DNA of 64,000 bases, from NCBI RefSeq assembly GCF_002000485.1, contig NZ_MLAJ01000004.1, positions 106,219 through 170,218 of the forward strand. Direction: 5' to 3'. The DNA comes from Rodentibacter ratti (GTDB lineage: Bacteria > Pseudomonadota > Gammaproteobacteria > Enterobacterales > Pasteurellaceae). Positions 52,676-62,750 of this stretch are shown one piece after another. How positions within the stretch are numbered: position 1 is the stretch's first letter; every line of letters starts with the position of its first letter. The notes beneath the pieces were generated by a model. It was given only the letters and a program-made list of their open reading frames with translations. It ran no database searches and was not told where the DNA came from. Both the position numbers and the translations under genes were made by a program.

Positions 52676-55600
52676 AACTCTTAAAATATGCAGGTTTTGT
52701 GCCTTATTTGGCCATTGCTTTTTTGAATGCAAGCGTGGATTTAGCCCATAAAATCACGATTCAAAATGTGTTGTTGAAAAGTTTTGAAGGTAATACCTTA
52801 GTCGTACTAACAGCGTTAATTAACGCAATGATTTTATTGCCTTTTATTTTCCTTTTTTCGCCTTCGGCATTTATTAACGATAAATTCTGTCGCACCAAAG
52901 TGATCCGTTGGAGCAGCTTGGTAGCGGTGGGTATTTCAGGCGCGATTTTATTCAGTTATGTGATGGGTGAATTTTATCTCGCTTTTGCCTTAACACTGAT
53001 TTTAGCGGCACAAAGTGCGGTCTATTCTCCGGCTAAATATAGCCTTATCAAATCTATTGTCGGAACGGAAAATATCGGGCTTGCCAACGGTGTGATTCAA
53101 GCCTTAACTATTGTAGCGATTTTATTTAGCTCTTTTGCCTTCTCAATTTTCTTTGAAGGTTATTATGTGCCTTCTGATAATCCGAATGACGTGTTACAAA
53201 GTGTTTGGATGATTGGCATCGCATTAGTCTTGTTTAGCGCTCTTGAAGCTTTTTTCGCTTTCAAAATTCCTTTCTTTCCACAAGAAAAAGAAGAAAATGA
53301 AAAATTCTCTGCAGGTAAATATTTATCTTTCGGTTATTTGAAAAACAACCTCCGCACTTTGCGTAGCGACAAAAACATTTGGCTTAGTGTGATTGGTTTA
53401 AGCCTTTTCTGGGGCGTATCACAAGTCATCGTGGCAGCATTTCCGGCGCATTATAAAACCTTGTTTAATGCCGATAATGCGGTGATTATTCAAGCGATTC
53501 TTGCGGTCAGCGGTTTAGGTTTAATTGTTGGGGCTTACCTTGCAGGACGTGCTTCCCGTTTGCATATCGAATTGGGCATTGTACCGGTCGGTGCCTTGGG
53601 TATTTTTGTCTCGCTCTTTGGCTTAACCTTGGTTAGTAGCAATTTCTCGCTGATGCTCTGTTCTTTCGGATTCGGTTTCTTTGGTGGCTTATTTATCGTG
53701 CCGCTCAATGCGACTATTCAATATTTCGCCCCTGAAAAAATCAGTGGCAAAATTATGGCGGGTAACAACTTTATCCAAAACGTCTTGATGGTCGGTTTTT
53801 TGCTACTGAGCATTGTATTTGTCGAATTGAACCTTTCCACCACCGGTATTTTCCTAACGGTTTCCGTGGTCTGTTTATTGGGCAGCCTCTATGCTATGTG
53901 GCAACTCCCCCATTTATTCGTCCGCTTATTACTCTTACCTCTGTTAAAAACTAATTACCGTTTCCACGTGGAAGGATTAAAAAATTTTCCGCAAAGCGGT
54001 GGCACATTATTACTCGGTAACCACATTAGTTGGATTGACTGGCTCGTATTACAAGCGGCTAGCCCACGGGCGATTAAATTTGTGATGTTCCGCCCAATTT
54101 ACAATAAATGGTATTTGACGTGGTTCTTACGTATTTTCCGTGTGATCCCGATTGGTGCTGGTTCAAGCCGAGAATCCATTGAACGGATTCGTGAATATTT
54201 GGCTCGTGGTGAAGTGGTGGCGTTATTCCCGGAAGGTCATATCAGCTATAACGGTCAGATCAATGAGTTCAAAAAAGGCTTTGAACACGTATTGAAAGAT
54301 TTGGATAACGTGACGACCGTGCCATTTTATTTGCGTGGTTTATGGGGCAGTAGTTTTTCCCGCGCGGATAATTTCTATAAAAGCCTCACGAAAAAACAAG
54401 GTAAACGTGAGATTTTAGTGGCGTTTGGCAAACCGATTCACGGTTTTATTGATGCCACGGCAATGAAACAAAAAGTGCTCGAACTTTCCTTCACTGTATG
54501 GGAAAAAGTGATCGCCAAACGTAAACCGCTCACGCACCATTGGTTGAACAGTGCGAAATCCAACTTGTTTAAAGAATGCGTAGTGGACGGACAGGGTATG
54601 AAGTTGAACAACCTCAAATTTATTGCTGCCGTATTGATGTTTGGCAAACAGCTCAAACAAGCCTTGGGTGATGAGAAAAATATTGGTGTTTTGCTGCCAA
54701 GCTCGGCGATTGGCGCCATTGTGAATATGACGTTGATGGTAATGGGAAAAGTACCGGTGAATTTGAACTATACGCTCAGCCCGGAAGTGATGGAAAAAGC
54801 CCTTGCTAAAGCGAATATTAACAAAGTCATTACCGCTGAAAAGTTTTTAAATAAACTGAATACAAAAGGTTTTGCTTTTGATGAGGTATTGGCGGGCAAA
54901 ACAATTTTTGCGGAGGAACTAGGCAAAAAAATCACGAAAAGCGAAAAAGTGCGGTCACTTTTAACGGCGTTTTTCGCCCCACGTTGGTGGATTAAATTAA
55001 TGCATTTTGCCGATGTTCGCTTGAATGATACAGCAACAATTCTCTTCAGCAGCGGCAGCGAAGGCACGCCAAAAGGCATTGAATTAAGCCATAAAAATTT
55101 GCTCACCAATATTAAACAGGTGAGTGAATTGCTCAACTTCCAAGAAGATGATGTCATTTTAAATTCTTTGCCTATTTTCCATTCTTTCGGCTTAACGGTA
55201 ACGACCCTAATGCCGTTGTGTGAAGGTATCAAAATGGTGAGTGTGGCAGATCCGACCGATGGTGCTGAAGTCGGCAAAATGTGCGCGCGTCATAACGTGA
55301 GTATTATGTTTGGTACTTCGACATTCTTCCGTTTATATGCCCGTAATAAAAAATTACATCCGTTAATGCTACAAAGTGTACGAATGGTGATCGCCGGAGC
55401 GGAGAAATTGAAAGCGGACGTGAAAGAAGCTTTTCGTTTGAAATTCGGTTTAGACCTCTACGAGGGCTACGGCGCGACAGAGACTGCACCGGTTGCCAGC
55501 GTCAATATGCCAAATATTTTAGATCCTGATAGTCTAAAAGAATTTACCTTCAACAAAGCGGGAACGGTAGGTATGCCATTGCCGGGTACGCTTATCAAAA

Positions 55601-56121
55601 TCGTCGATCCGAATACCTTGCAAGAATTACCGACAGGCGAAGACGGCTTGATTCTCATTGGCGGCGGACAAGTGATGAAAGGCTACTTGGACGATCCTGA
55701 AAAAACCAATGAAGTCATTGCCGAACTTGACGGCGTGCGTTACTACAAAACAGGGGACAAAGGGCATATTGATGAACACGGTTTTATCACTATTGTGGAT
55801 CGTTATTCCCGTTTCGCCAAAATCGGCGGCGAGATGATCAGCCTTGGCAGTGTGGAAGAAAATATCGCTCAAGTGTTGAATGACGAAAACCAATTTGTTG
55901 CGATTGCGGTGAATGATGAGAAAAAAGGCGAAAGTGTCGTATTATTGGTGAAATCGCCACTCAGTCTTGAAGACATTAACAGTCGTATTAAGTCCCTCAA
56001 CGTGCCACCCATTATGCTCCCAAGCCAAGTATTCTTAGTCGATGAAATCCCGCTTCTCGGCAGTGGAAAAGTAGATTTCAAAGGCGCGAAGAAATTGGCG
56101 GAGGAAATACTAAGTGCATAA
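52672..56121 (+). CDS. aas: LplT-Aas fusion: lysophospholipid transporter, acyltransferase and acyl-ACP synthetase in one chain
   Basis: This 1149-residue protein combines three domains. Residues 1-410 form a 12-TM MFS transporter like LplT (SPAKYSLIKSIVGTENIGLA, a typical motif). Residues about 430-630 are a PlsC-type acyltransferase with the HX4D site NHISWID (H451, D456) and FPEGHISYN. Residues 650-1149 are an adenylate-forming acyl-ACP/CoA synthetase with SSGSEGTPKG (793-802), YGATETAP and the YKTGDKGHID segment. In E. coli LplT and Aas are separate neighbouring genes that flip and re-acylate lyso-phosphatidylethanolamine. Fusion makes a one-protein recycling machine in the inner membrane. 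It is co-translated with the MerR gene. Fusions of this layout exist in other bacteria. Confidence 0.92.
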   Translation: MKLLKYAGFVPYLAIAFLNASVDLAHKITIQNVLLKSFEGNTLVVLTALINAMILLPFIFLFSPSAFINDKFCRTKVIRWSSLVAVGISGAILFSYVMGEFYLAFALTLILAAQSAVYSPAKYSLIKSIVGTENIGLANGVIQALTIVAILFSSFAFSIFFEGYYVPSDNPNDVLQSVWMIGIALVLFSALEAFFAFKIPFFPQEKEENEKFSAGKYLSFGYLKNNLRTLRSDKNIWLSVIGLSLFWGVSQVIVAAFPAHYKTLFNADNAVIIQAILAVSGLGLIVGAYLAGRASRLHIELGIVPVGALGIFVSLFGLTLVSSNFSLMLCSFGFGFFGGLFIVPLNATIQYFAPEKISGKIMAGNNFIQNVLMVGFLLLSIVFVELNLSTTGIFLTVSVVCLLGSLYAMWQLPHLFVRLLLLPLLKTNYRFHVEGLKNFPQSGGTLLLGNHISWIDWLVLQAASPRAIKFVMFRPIYNKWYLTWFLRIFRVIPIGAGSSRESIERIREYLARGEVVALFPEGHISYNGQINEFKKGFEHVLKDLDNVTTVPFYLRGLWGSSFSRADNFYKSLTKKQGKREILVAFGKPIHGFIDATAMKQKVLELSFTVWEKVIAKRKPLTHHWLNSAKSNLFKECVVDGQGMKLNNLKFIAAVLMFGKQLKQALGDEKNIGVLLPSSAIGAIVNMTLMVMGKVPVNLNYTLSPEVMEKALAKANINKVITAEKFLNKLNTKGFAFDEVLAGKTIFAEELGKKITKSEKVRSLLTAFFAPRWWIKLMHFADVRLNDTATILFSSGSEGTPKGIELSHKNLLTNIKQVSELLNFQEDDVILNSLPIFHSFGLTVTTLMPLCEGIKMVSVADPTDGAEVGKMCARHNVSIMFGTSTFFRLYARNKKLHPLMLQSVRMVIAGAEKLKADVKEAFRLKFGLDLYEGYGATETAPVASVNMPNILDPDSLKEFTFNKAGTVGMPLPGTLIKIVDPNTLQELPTGEDGLILIGGGQVMKGYLDDPEKTNEVIAELDGVRYYKTGDKGHIDEHGFITIVDRYSRFAKIGGEMISLGSVEENIAQVLNDENQFVAIAVNDEKKGESVVLLVKSPLSLEDINSRIKSLNVPPIMLPSQVFLVDEIPLLGSGKVDFKGAKKLAEEILSA

Positions 56122-56123
56122 AG

Positions 56124-56155
56124 AAAAAGAGCGGTCAATTTGACCGCTCTTTTTT
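56124..56155. terminator. bidirectional terminator between aas and deoD
   Basis: AAAAAGAGCGGTCAA-TT-TGACCGCTCTTTTTT gives U-tracts in both directions and sits between the converging aas and deoD genes. Confidence 0.9.
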
Positions 56156-56164
56156 AACCTTGAA

Positions 56165-56884
56165 CTAGGCGTTTTTATCGTCAATTAAAATACTTTCTAA
56201 CGCAATTTCAATCATTTCGTTGAAAGTTAATTGACGTTCTTCAGCACTGGTTTGTTCATGGGTGCGGATGTGGTCGGAAACGGTACAAATGGTTAATGCC
56301 CGTGCACCATATTCTGCTGCGGCACCATAGATTCCCGCCGCTTCCATTTCCACGCCAAGAATGCCGTATTTTTCCATCACATCAAACATTTCAACATCCG
56401 GTGTGTAGAATAAATCTGCTGAGAATAAGTTACCTACTTTGACCGCAATGCCTTTCTCTTTTGCGGCAGCAACGGCAGCACTGGTTAAACCGAAATCAGC
56501 GATGGCGGCAAAGTCATTATCTTTAAAACGAATACGGTTTACTTTAGAATCCGTACAAGCGCCTAAGCCTATCACCACATCACGCAATTTGACATCCATT
56601 TTTACTGCGCCACAAGAACCGACACGAATGATTTTTTTCACGCCATATTCGGTAATCAACTCTTTCGCGTAGATTGAGCAAGACGGAATCCCCATACCGT
56701 GTCCCATTACGGAGATTTTACGACCTTTATAAGTACCGGTGAAACCAAGCATATTGCGTACATTGGTCACTTCTTTAACATCCTCTAAAAATGTTTCTGC
56801 GATATATTTCGCACGAAGCGGATCACCCGGCATTAATACCGCATCAGCAAATGCGCCTTCAGGTGCGTTAATATGTGGAGTCAT
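56165..56884 (-). CDS. deoD: purine nucleoside phosphorylase DeoD
   Basis: The 239-residue enzyme starts [20 protein letters not shown] at ATG 56884, the usual DeoD start; a 15-residue-longer frame upstream has no support. Motifs include [20 protein letters not shown] and [11 protein letters not shown], with the catalytic aspartate in [11 protein letters not shown]. It splits purine (deoxy)nucleosides to base and (deoxy)ribose-1-phosphate. It lies downstream of nupC, 94 bases apart on the same strand, so uptake and cleavage are paired. Confidence 0.96.
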   Translation of the reverse strand: MTPHINAPEGAFADAVLMPGDPLRAKYIAETFLEDVKEVTNVRNMLGFTGTYKGRKISVMGHGMGIPSCSIYAKELITEYGVKKIIRVGSCGAVKMDVKLRDVVIGLGACTDSKVNRIRFKDNDFAAIADFGLTSAAVAAAKEKGIAVKVGNLFSADLFYTPDVEMFDVMEKYGILGVEMEAAGIYGAAAEYGARALTICTVSDHIRTHEQTSAEERQLTFNEMIEIALESILIDDKNA

Positions 56885-56978
56885 AATATTTACCTCTTTT
56901 TTGACTAATATTTGAAAGAAATGCACCACGTATTAACCGTGGTGCAAAATTATGTTGTCGGAATTTGACGACCGCACT

Positions 56979-58232
56979 TTATAATACTGCGCCACTTAAT
57001 CCGATGAAAAGACCAGCAATGGTTGCACTCATTAAGTTGGCTAATGTTCCTCCGATAACGGCTTTTAATCCTAAACGGGCAATGTCGCCACGACGATTTG
57101 GTGCCATGCCGCCTAAGCCGCCAATTAGGATAGCGATGGAGCTAAAGTTTGCAAAGCCACAGAGTGCGAAAGTAATGATTGCTTTGGTTTTTTCAGTTAA
57201 TACAACAGGTGTATCCGGTTGTAAATATTTTGTGAATTCGAGGTAGCCAACGAATTCATTCACGGCTAATTTCATTCCGATCATTTGTCCGGCAATGCCT
57301 GACTCTTCCCAAGATACACCGATTAAGTATGCAAGTGGTTTAAAGACCCAACCAAAAATGGATTGCAGGGTTAAATCCGCATAACCGAACCAGCCGCCAA
57401 CACCGCCTAAAATACCGTTAATGAGAGCGATTAATGCCACAAATGCAATCAACATTGCCCCTACGTTTAAGGCTAATTGCATACCGGCACTTGCGCCACC
57501 GGCCATAGCTTCCAGCACATTAGACGGCTTTTCACTGTCGTCGGCTTCCGGTTGGGAATCGGTGAACTGTTGGGTTTGCGGATAAAGAATTTTTGCGAAT
57601 AATAAACCGGCCGGAGCTGCCATAAATGAGGCGGCGATTAAGTAAGTGAGCGGAACTCCCATACCGGCGTAGCCTGCCATCACTGATCCGGCGATAGACG
57701 CCAATCCACCCACCATAATGGCGAATAATTCAGATTCTGTCATTCGGCTGATATAAGGTTTCACCACCAACGGCGCTTCTGTCTGACCAACGAAAATATT
57801 GGCAGCAGCGGACATAGATTCTGCTTTTGATGTACCTAATACTTTTTGCAATGCACCACCAATGATTTTGATCACGATTTGCATAATGCCTAAGTAATAA
57901 AGTACGGAAATTAAACCGGAGAAGAACACGATAATCGGCAACACTTTTACCGCAAAAATAAAGCCTACATTGCTTGGGTCAGCCAATCCGCCAAAGACGA
58001 AATTAATCCCTTCGTTACCGTAGGCAATCACGTTGGCCACAGCATCAGCCGTTGCGCCTAATGCTTTTTGACCTGCCGGCACATATAAAATAAGGGCGGC
58101 AAATCCAATTTGGATCGCAAACGCCCCTAATACGGTTCGCCAATTAATCGCGCGACGATTATTTGAGAATAATAATGCGATGGCAATTAGTACCACCATA
58201 CCAACAATGCTCATTAAAACGTCCATATACAC
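56979..58232 (-). CDS. nupC: nucleoside:cation symporter NupC (CNT family)
   Basis: The 417-residue protein has about ten membrane segments and CNT landmarks: the N-terminal [16 protein letters not shown], the [13 protein letters not shown] substrate motif, EMLAIMVGG-like [20 protein letters not shown] and the final [20 protein letters not shown] region. It imports nucleosides with a cation (proton in NupC, sodium in some relatives). It is followed by deoD. A CRP-like site lies upstream, in the shared gap with phoA. Confidence 0.93.
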   Translation of the reverse strand: MYMDVLMSIVGMVVLIAIALLFSNNRRAINWRTVLGAFAIQIGFAALILYVPAGQKALGATADAVANVIAYGNEGINFVFGGLADPSNVGFIFAVKVLPIIVFFSGLISVLYYLGIMQIVIKIIGGALQKVLGTSKAESMSAAANIFVGQTEAPLVVKPYISRMTESELFAIMVGGLASIAGSVMAGYAGMGVPLTYLIAASFMAAPAGLLFAKILYPQTQQFTDSQPEADDSEKPSNVLEAMAGGASAGMQLALNVGAMLIAFVALIALINGILGGVGGWFGYADLTLQSIFGWVFKPLAYLIGVSWEESGIAGQMIGMKLAVNEFVGYLEFTKYLQPDTPVVLTEKTKAIITFALCGFANFSSIAILIGGLGGMAPNRRGDIARLGLKAVIGGTLANLMSATIAGLFIGLSGAVL

Positions 58233-58339
58233 CTCGAAATTATTGAAGATAAAAATTTGCGTTATTCTACTGTTTTTTTGGTAGAACGTGTTAATTTTTC
58301 CCGAAAAAAGTTGTGCAATTATCTAGTAAATTGTCAATC

Positions 58340-58355
58340 TGTGATCGAGCCCACA
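58340..58355 (-). promoter_or_regulatory. CRP-like site upstream of nupC
   Basis: TGTGATCGAGCCCACA matches the CRP pattern TGTGA-N6-TCACA at nine of ten core bases. It lies about 110 bases upstream of nupC and 200 upstream of phoA. CRP control of nucleoside uptake is established in other gamma-proteobacteria; use here is inferred. Confidence 0.55.
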
Positions 58356-58483
58356 CTTTTGTACCTCAGGTTCATGAATATGTATTCGGAAGAACCCAAA
58401 TTCTTCGTAAAAAATGACCGCACTTTTCTATTTTACTTTGTGAAAAATTAACATCGTGTCGGAATGTTACGGATTCTAATTTC

Positions 58484-58517
58484 ATGTCATCAAAGTGTCA
58501 TAATGCTTTTTTAGAAT
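58484..58517 (+). promoter_or_regulatory. PHO box and -10 of phoA
   Basis: ATGTCAT (58484-58490) and GTGTCAT (58495-58501) are direct 7-base repeats with a 4-base spacer, the PhoB site layout. TAGAAT (58512-58517) lies 10 bases beyond, the expected -10 position, and there is no normal -35. This indicates PhoB-activated phoA under phosphate starvation. The rest of 58233-58483 is AT-rich, with a USS core near 58420. Confidence 0.85.
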
Positions 58518-58550
58518 GCCCTCGTTCAATTCATATGACAGGAGAAAAAA

Positions 58551-59948
58551 ATGAAATTGAAATCCATAGGAAAACAAGCATTATTAGGTTTATCTTTGAG
58601 TGCTTTAATGTTTGCGGTGAATGCTGAGGCGAGTGCGACTAATGATATTACCCAACAGGGCGGAGCAAAACGTTTACTGGAAAGTAAAAAATCGACACTC
58701 AGTGAATTATTGGAAAAAAATCAGGTTAAAAATGTGATTTTATTAATTGGTGATGGAATGGGCGATTCTGAAATTACCATTGCGCGAAATTATGCAGAAG
58801 GTGCGGCTGGTACGTTCAAAGGAATTGATGCATTGCCTTTTTCCGGTCATATTACAACTTATGCCCTTGATAAAGAGACAAAACTTGTCGAACAAGTGAC
58901 GGATTCTGCTGCTTCAGCAACTGCTTGGACATCAGGTATTAAAACCTACAACGGTGCGATAGGTGTTGATGTTTATGGAAAACCCGTAATCAATTTAGCA
59001 GAAATTGCCAAAAAATTGGGGAAAGGTACGGGCAATGTCACGACTGCTGAAATTCAAGATGCAACGCCGGCTGCACTCTTAGCCCATATTAGTCACCGAA
59101 AATGTTACGGCCCGGTTGCAACGGCTGAACGCTGCCCGGAAAGTGCGCTGGAAAATGGTGGTCTGGGTTCTATTACCGAACAATTTTTATCCAATCCTCC
59201 GGATGTTGTTTTTGGAGGTGGGCGTAAAACCTTTGATGAAAAGCCTAACGTAGGAGAATTTAAAGATCGCACTTTATGGCAACAGGCCGTTGATAAAGGC
59301 TTTAGCCTAGTGAATAATGCTGAAGAATTAAATAAATTGGATAAAAACAATAAGTTTCCTATCCTAGGGTTATTTTCCAGTGGAAATATGCCGGTTCGTT
59401 GGTTAGGCGGAAAAGCCACTTTTGAGGGAAATCATGATAACCCAATAACCTGCCAAGCTAATCCGGAACGTGATACAACAATGCCAAATTTAGCTCAAAT
59501 GACAGAAAAAGCCATTGAGTTGCTAAAAGAAAATCCGAATGGCTTTTTCTTACAAGTTGAAGGCGCTTCTATTGATAAACAGAATCATAAATCTAACCCT
59601 TGTGGACAAATCGGTGAGACTGTTGATTTAGATGAAGCAGTACAATCAGCCTTAGAATTTGCCCGCAAAGACGGACAAACTTTAGTGATTGTGACTGCGG
59701 ATCATGCCCATACCAGCCAATTAGTGCCGAATAAAGCGAAACCGACCGGTTTAACTCAAACGCTTAAAGCAAAAGATGATTCAATCATGACAATTAGTTA
59801 CGGAACCGGAAAAGAAGCTGACGATCAACAACACACTGGAACTCAATTACGCATTGCTGCTTACGGACCAAAAGCCTATGAGTTTTCAGGGTTGCTTGAT
59901 CAAACGGATATTTTCTTTATCATTAAACAGGCATTACAGGGTAAATAA
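58551..59948 (+). CDS. phoA: alkaline phosphatase PhoA
   Basis: The 465-residue precursor has a signal peptide ([20 protein letters not shown], cut near EASA). Motifs are [12 protein letters not shown] with the first metal aspartate, [11 protein letters not shown] with the nucleophile Ser119, and the metal-binding TADHAHTSQ. Only a few cysteines are present, in pairs, compatible with periplasmic disulfides. It hydrolyses phosphomonoesters in the periplasm as a zinc/magnesium dimer. Closest to the E. coli type. It has its own PHO box and terminator. Confidence 0.95.
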   Translation: MKLKSIGKQALLGLSLSALMFAVNAEASATNDITQQGGAKRLLESKKSTLSELLEKNQVKNVILLIGDGMGDSEITIARNYAEGAAGTFKGIDALPFSGHITTYALDKETKLVEQVTDSAASATAWTSGIKTYNGAIGVDVYGKPVINLAEIAKKLGKGTGNVTTAEIQDATPAALLAHISHRKCYGPVATAERCPESALENGGLGSITEQFLSNPPDVVFGGGRKTFDEKPNVGEFKDRTLWQQAVDKGFSLVNNAEELNKLDKNNKFPILGLFSSGNMPVRWLGGKATFEGNHDNPITCQANPERDTTMPNLAQMTEKAIELLKENPNGFFLQVEGASIDKQNHKSNPCGQIGETVDLDEAVQSALEFARKDGQTLVIVTADHAHTSQLVPNKAKPTGLTQTLKAKDDSIMTISYGTGKEADDQQHTGTQLRIAAYGPKAYEFSGLLDQTDIFFIIKQALQGK

Positions 59949-59970
59949 TTTACCATTCAAAATGTAACAT

Positions 59971-59999
59971 AAAGGGAGCTAGGATGGCTCCCTTTATTT
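59971..59999 (+). terminator. phoA terminator
   Basis: AAAGGGAGC-TAGGAT-GGCTCCCTTT then ATTTTTT, 22 bases after the phoA stop. Confidence 0.9.
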
Positions 60000-60029
60000 T
60001 TTGTAGTTATTAATGATTAGTTTTGGTTT

Positions 60030-60662
60030 TTAAGGTGAAAGACGTTCACGAATCCAATTATTGTTTTCGAGACGATATTGAATGCGATCGTGTAAACGGC
60101 TTGGGCGACCTTGCCAAAATTCGACACAATCAGGTGTGATTAAATATCCGCCCCAGTGTGCAGGACGTGGTACGTTAATCGGATATTTAGCCGCAATAAG
60201 TGCAGCTTTTGCCAATAGAGATTTGTAGCCGGAAATGACCGCACTTTGTTTGCTTGCCCAAGCACCGATACGGCTTGTGTAAGGCCGGCTGGCAAAATAC
60301 TCATCGGATTGTTTGTCTGAAATTTTAACGGCTTTACCTTCAATACGGACTTGGCGTTCCAGCTCCGGCCAAAAGAAAGTGAGGGCAACATAGGGATTGT
60401 GTTCAATAGCCCGCCCTTTTTTACTGTGGTAATTGGTGAAGAAGACGAAACCCTGTTGGTTGACTTCTTTGAGTAACACCATGCGGCTGCTTGGTTTGCC
60501 GCTTTCATCCACCGTTGCAACATTCATGGCGGTGGGTTCATTAACCTGGCTCGTGATTGCTTCGTTCATCCATAATTCAAATTGTGAAATCGGATTTTCG
60601 TCACAATCATGTTGGGATAGCGCCCGTTTACGGTATTCTTCTCGAATATTATGCAAATCCAT
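60030..60662 (-). CDS. pdxH: pyridoxamine/pyridoxine 5'-phosphate oxidase
   Basis: The 210-residue FMN enzyme starts [20 protein letters not shown]. Motifs include [39 protein letters not shown] (FMN phosphate site) and the C-terminal [16 protein letters not shown]. It makes pyridoxal 5'-phosphate in the last step of vitamin B6 synthesis and salvage. Length and motifs match E. coli PdxH (218). It is a single gene converging on phoA. Confidence 0.96.
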   Translation of the reverse strand: MDLHNIREEYRKRALSQHDCDENPISQFELWMNEAITSQVNEPTAMNVATVDESGKPSSRMVLLKEVNQQGFVFFTNYHSKKGRAIEHNPYVALTFFWPELERQVRIEGKAVKISDKQSDEYFASRPYTSRIGAWASKQSAVISGYKSLLAKAALIAAKYPINVPRPAHWGGYLITPDCVEFWQGRPSRLHDRIQYRLENNNWIRERLSP

Positions 60663-60818
60663 TTTGTCTCCTTTTATAAAGAAAAAACCAGTGAAAATAC
60701 TGAGACTAGGATAGATCTTGCAAGAATATTCGTCAATTAAGATTCATTAGAGGTTGCTTTCTCGTATGGGGAGAGACTTTATAAATAGATCAGACCATTA
60801 TTATATGGACGAAATAAA

Positions 60819-60841
60819 GCCCTTATGGAAACCATAAGGGC
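60819..60841 (-). terminator. dppA terminator
   Basis: GCCCTTATGG-AAA-CCATAAGGGC is a perfect stem; on the minus strand it is followed by TTTATTTCG. It lies 24 bases after the dppA/hbpA stop. Confidence 0.8.
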
Positions 60842-60864
60842 AGGATAAAGAGGGCAGTTAGTAA

Positions 60865-62505
60865 TTATTTACCATCTACACTCACACCATAAAAGGCATC
60901 ATAACCGAATGGGCTTTGAACATAGCCTTTAACACGTGGGCTTAGTGGTGCAAACCCGACAGAGTGAGCGACAGGAATCCAAGGTGCCTGTTCATGAACG
61001 ATTACTTGAGCTTGTTTATAAAGTGCTGCACGCTCTTCTTTATTGGTTAAGCCAAGAGCTTTGTCCAATAAGGCATCGAATTCAGGGTTTTTGAAACGGG
61101 CATAATTTGAGTTACCCGCATTAGCGCTCGCTAACAGCGGTGATAAGAAGTTATCAGGATCACCATTGTCGCCAGACCAACCGAAAATACCTGCCGTTAA
61201 TTCGCCGGCTTTTGCCCGTTTTTGGTAATCCGCCCATTCATAGGTTACCGGATTGGCTTTCACGCCAACTTTCGCCCAATCTGCCATTACAAGTTCAGCC
61301 ATACGTTTTGGATTCGGGTTGGAAGCCCGCACGACAGGCTGAATCCAGAAATCGGTTTCAAAACCGTTTGGATAACCGGCTTCCGCTAAAAGTTGTTTTG
61401 CTTTTTCCGGATCGTATGGATAATCTTGAACCTCATCGTTATAGCTCCAAATAGTTGGCGGCAACGGGTTTTTCGCCTGTGTGCCGGCACCTTGATACAC
61501 TGCATCAATGATGGCTTTTTTATCCACCGCATAATTCAATGCTTGGCGAACTTTCACATTATCAAACGGCGCTTTCTCCGTATTGAATGCGATATATGCC
61601 ACATTTAGCCCTTTTTGTTCCAAAAGCTGAACTTTCGGATCAGTTTTCATTTTTGCCAAATCAGCCACATTCGGGAATAAAATTAAATCACAACTCCCGG
61701 CTTGCAGTTTTGCATAGCGGGTAGTCGCATCCGGCACGATACTGATGACTAAACGATCGAGCGGCGTACGTCCTTTCCAATAATTTTCATTTGCCACATA
61801 TTGTGCTGCCTGATCAATTTTATAGTCCACAAAGATAAACGGGCCTGTACCCACAGGACGATTATCAATGGTTTCCGGTTTACCGGCTTTCATCATCGCA
61901 TCAGCATATTCGGCGGAATAAATAGAAATAAAATCCATACCAAGGCTTGCCAAGAAGGTGGCATCTTTCTTGTTTAACGTAATGCGAACGGTATTATCAT
62001 CCAATTTTTCCACAGCTTTTAATAAGCTAGGAAATTTCATCGCTTTGAAATAAGGATAAGTTCCTTTTGAAACATTGTGATAAGGGTGATTAGGATCTAA
62101 CTGACGTTGGAATGAAAAGATCACATCATCTGCGTTGAAATCACGGCTTGGCGTAAACTCTTTAGTGGTGTGGAATTTTACCCCTTTGCGTAAATGGAAA
62201 GTGTAGGTTAAACCGTCATCGCTAATATCCCAGCTTTCCGCTAAAGCCGGTTCAATATCTGTCGAACCCTTTTTAAACTCCACTAATCGGTTATACACTT
62301 GCTGTGAACTCGCATTATAAGAAGTGCCTTCCATGACGAGAGCCGGGCTAAAACCCAAAGGTGCTTTCGCCGTACAATAGACAAACGTATTGTTCGATGA
62401 TGAAACATTTGCGGCTTGAGCATTTTTGTCAGATGAGCCGGATTGATCACAAGCTGCTAAAAGTAATGAAGCAGCCACAAATGTTAGGCTTGTTTTTAAT
62501 TTCAT
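60865..62505 (-). CDS. dppA: dipeptide/heme-binding lipoprotein, SBP family 5
   Basis: The 546-residue protein has a lipoprotein signal ending in LLAACDQ (Cys19), which separates it from periplasmic E. coli DppA and agrees with HbpA of Haemophilus influenzae, a heme- and glutathione-binding member. SBP family 5 segments include YTFHLRKGVKFHTTKEFTPS, RPVGTGPFIFVDYKID and VRQALNYAVDKKAIID. It would bind a peptide, glutathione or heme in the periplasm and pass it to a Dpp-type permease encoded elsewhere; no permease genes are next to it. Which ligand it prefers cannot be read from sequence. The AT-rich gap 62506-62640 probably carries its promoter. Confidence 0.88.
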   Translation of the reverse strand: MKLKTSLTFVAASLLLAACDQSGSSDKNAQAANVSSSNNTFVYCTAKAPLGFSPALVMEGTSYNASSQQVYNRLVEFKKGSTDIEPALAESWDISDDGLTYTFHLRKGVKFHTTKEFTPSRDFNADDVIFSFQRQLDPNHPYHNVSKGTYPYFKAMKFPSLLKAVEKLDDNTVRITLNKKDATFLASLGMDFISIYSAEYADAMMKAGKPETIDNRPVGTGPFIFVDYKIDQAAQYVANENYWKGRTPLDRLVISIVPDATTRYAKLQAGSCDLILFPNVADLAKMKTDPKVQLLEQKGLNVAYIAFNTEKAPFDNVKVRQALNYAVDKKAIIDAVYQGAGTQAKNPLPPTIWSYNDEVQDYPYDPEKAKQLLAEAGYPNGFETDFWIQPVVRASNPNPKRMAELVMADWAKVGVKANPVTYEWADYQKRAKAGELTAGIFGWSGDNGDPDNFLSPLLASANAGNSNYARFKNPEFDALLDKALGLTNKEERAALYKQAQVIVHEQAPWIPVAHSVGFAPLSPRVKGYVQSPFGYDAFYGVSVDGK

Positions 62506-62649
62506 AGTTGTATCCTCATTTTAAATTAGATCGATAGAAGGTATGGTTCTCTATGAGCAGATCATAAATAACAATTTATAATTAAGTTTAGCAACAGTGA
62601 ATACCGAATTTTTCGTAAAATAACAGCATTATCGTTTACCGATTATAAA

Positions 62650-62672
62650 ATGAGCGTACAAAGTACGCTCAT
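62650..62672 (-). terminator. adhesin terminator
   Basis: ATGAGCGTAC-AAA-GTACGCTCAT is a perfect stem; on the minus strand a TTTATAA follows. It lies 80 bases beyond the adhesin stop. A USS core is at about 62731. Confidence 0.75.
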
Positions 62673-62750
62673 TATTTATATCAAATTTAGTGCAGCCAAG
62701 ACAAATGTTCCAAAAACACTGTCAATTTTGACCGCACTTTTTTCGGTTAA

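Noticed and set aside
60865..62505. Calling this second binding protein part of the opp operon
   Set aside because: It lies 17 kb from opp, is a lipoprotein unlike OppA, and has no transporter genes beside it.
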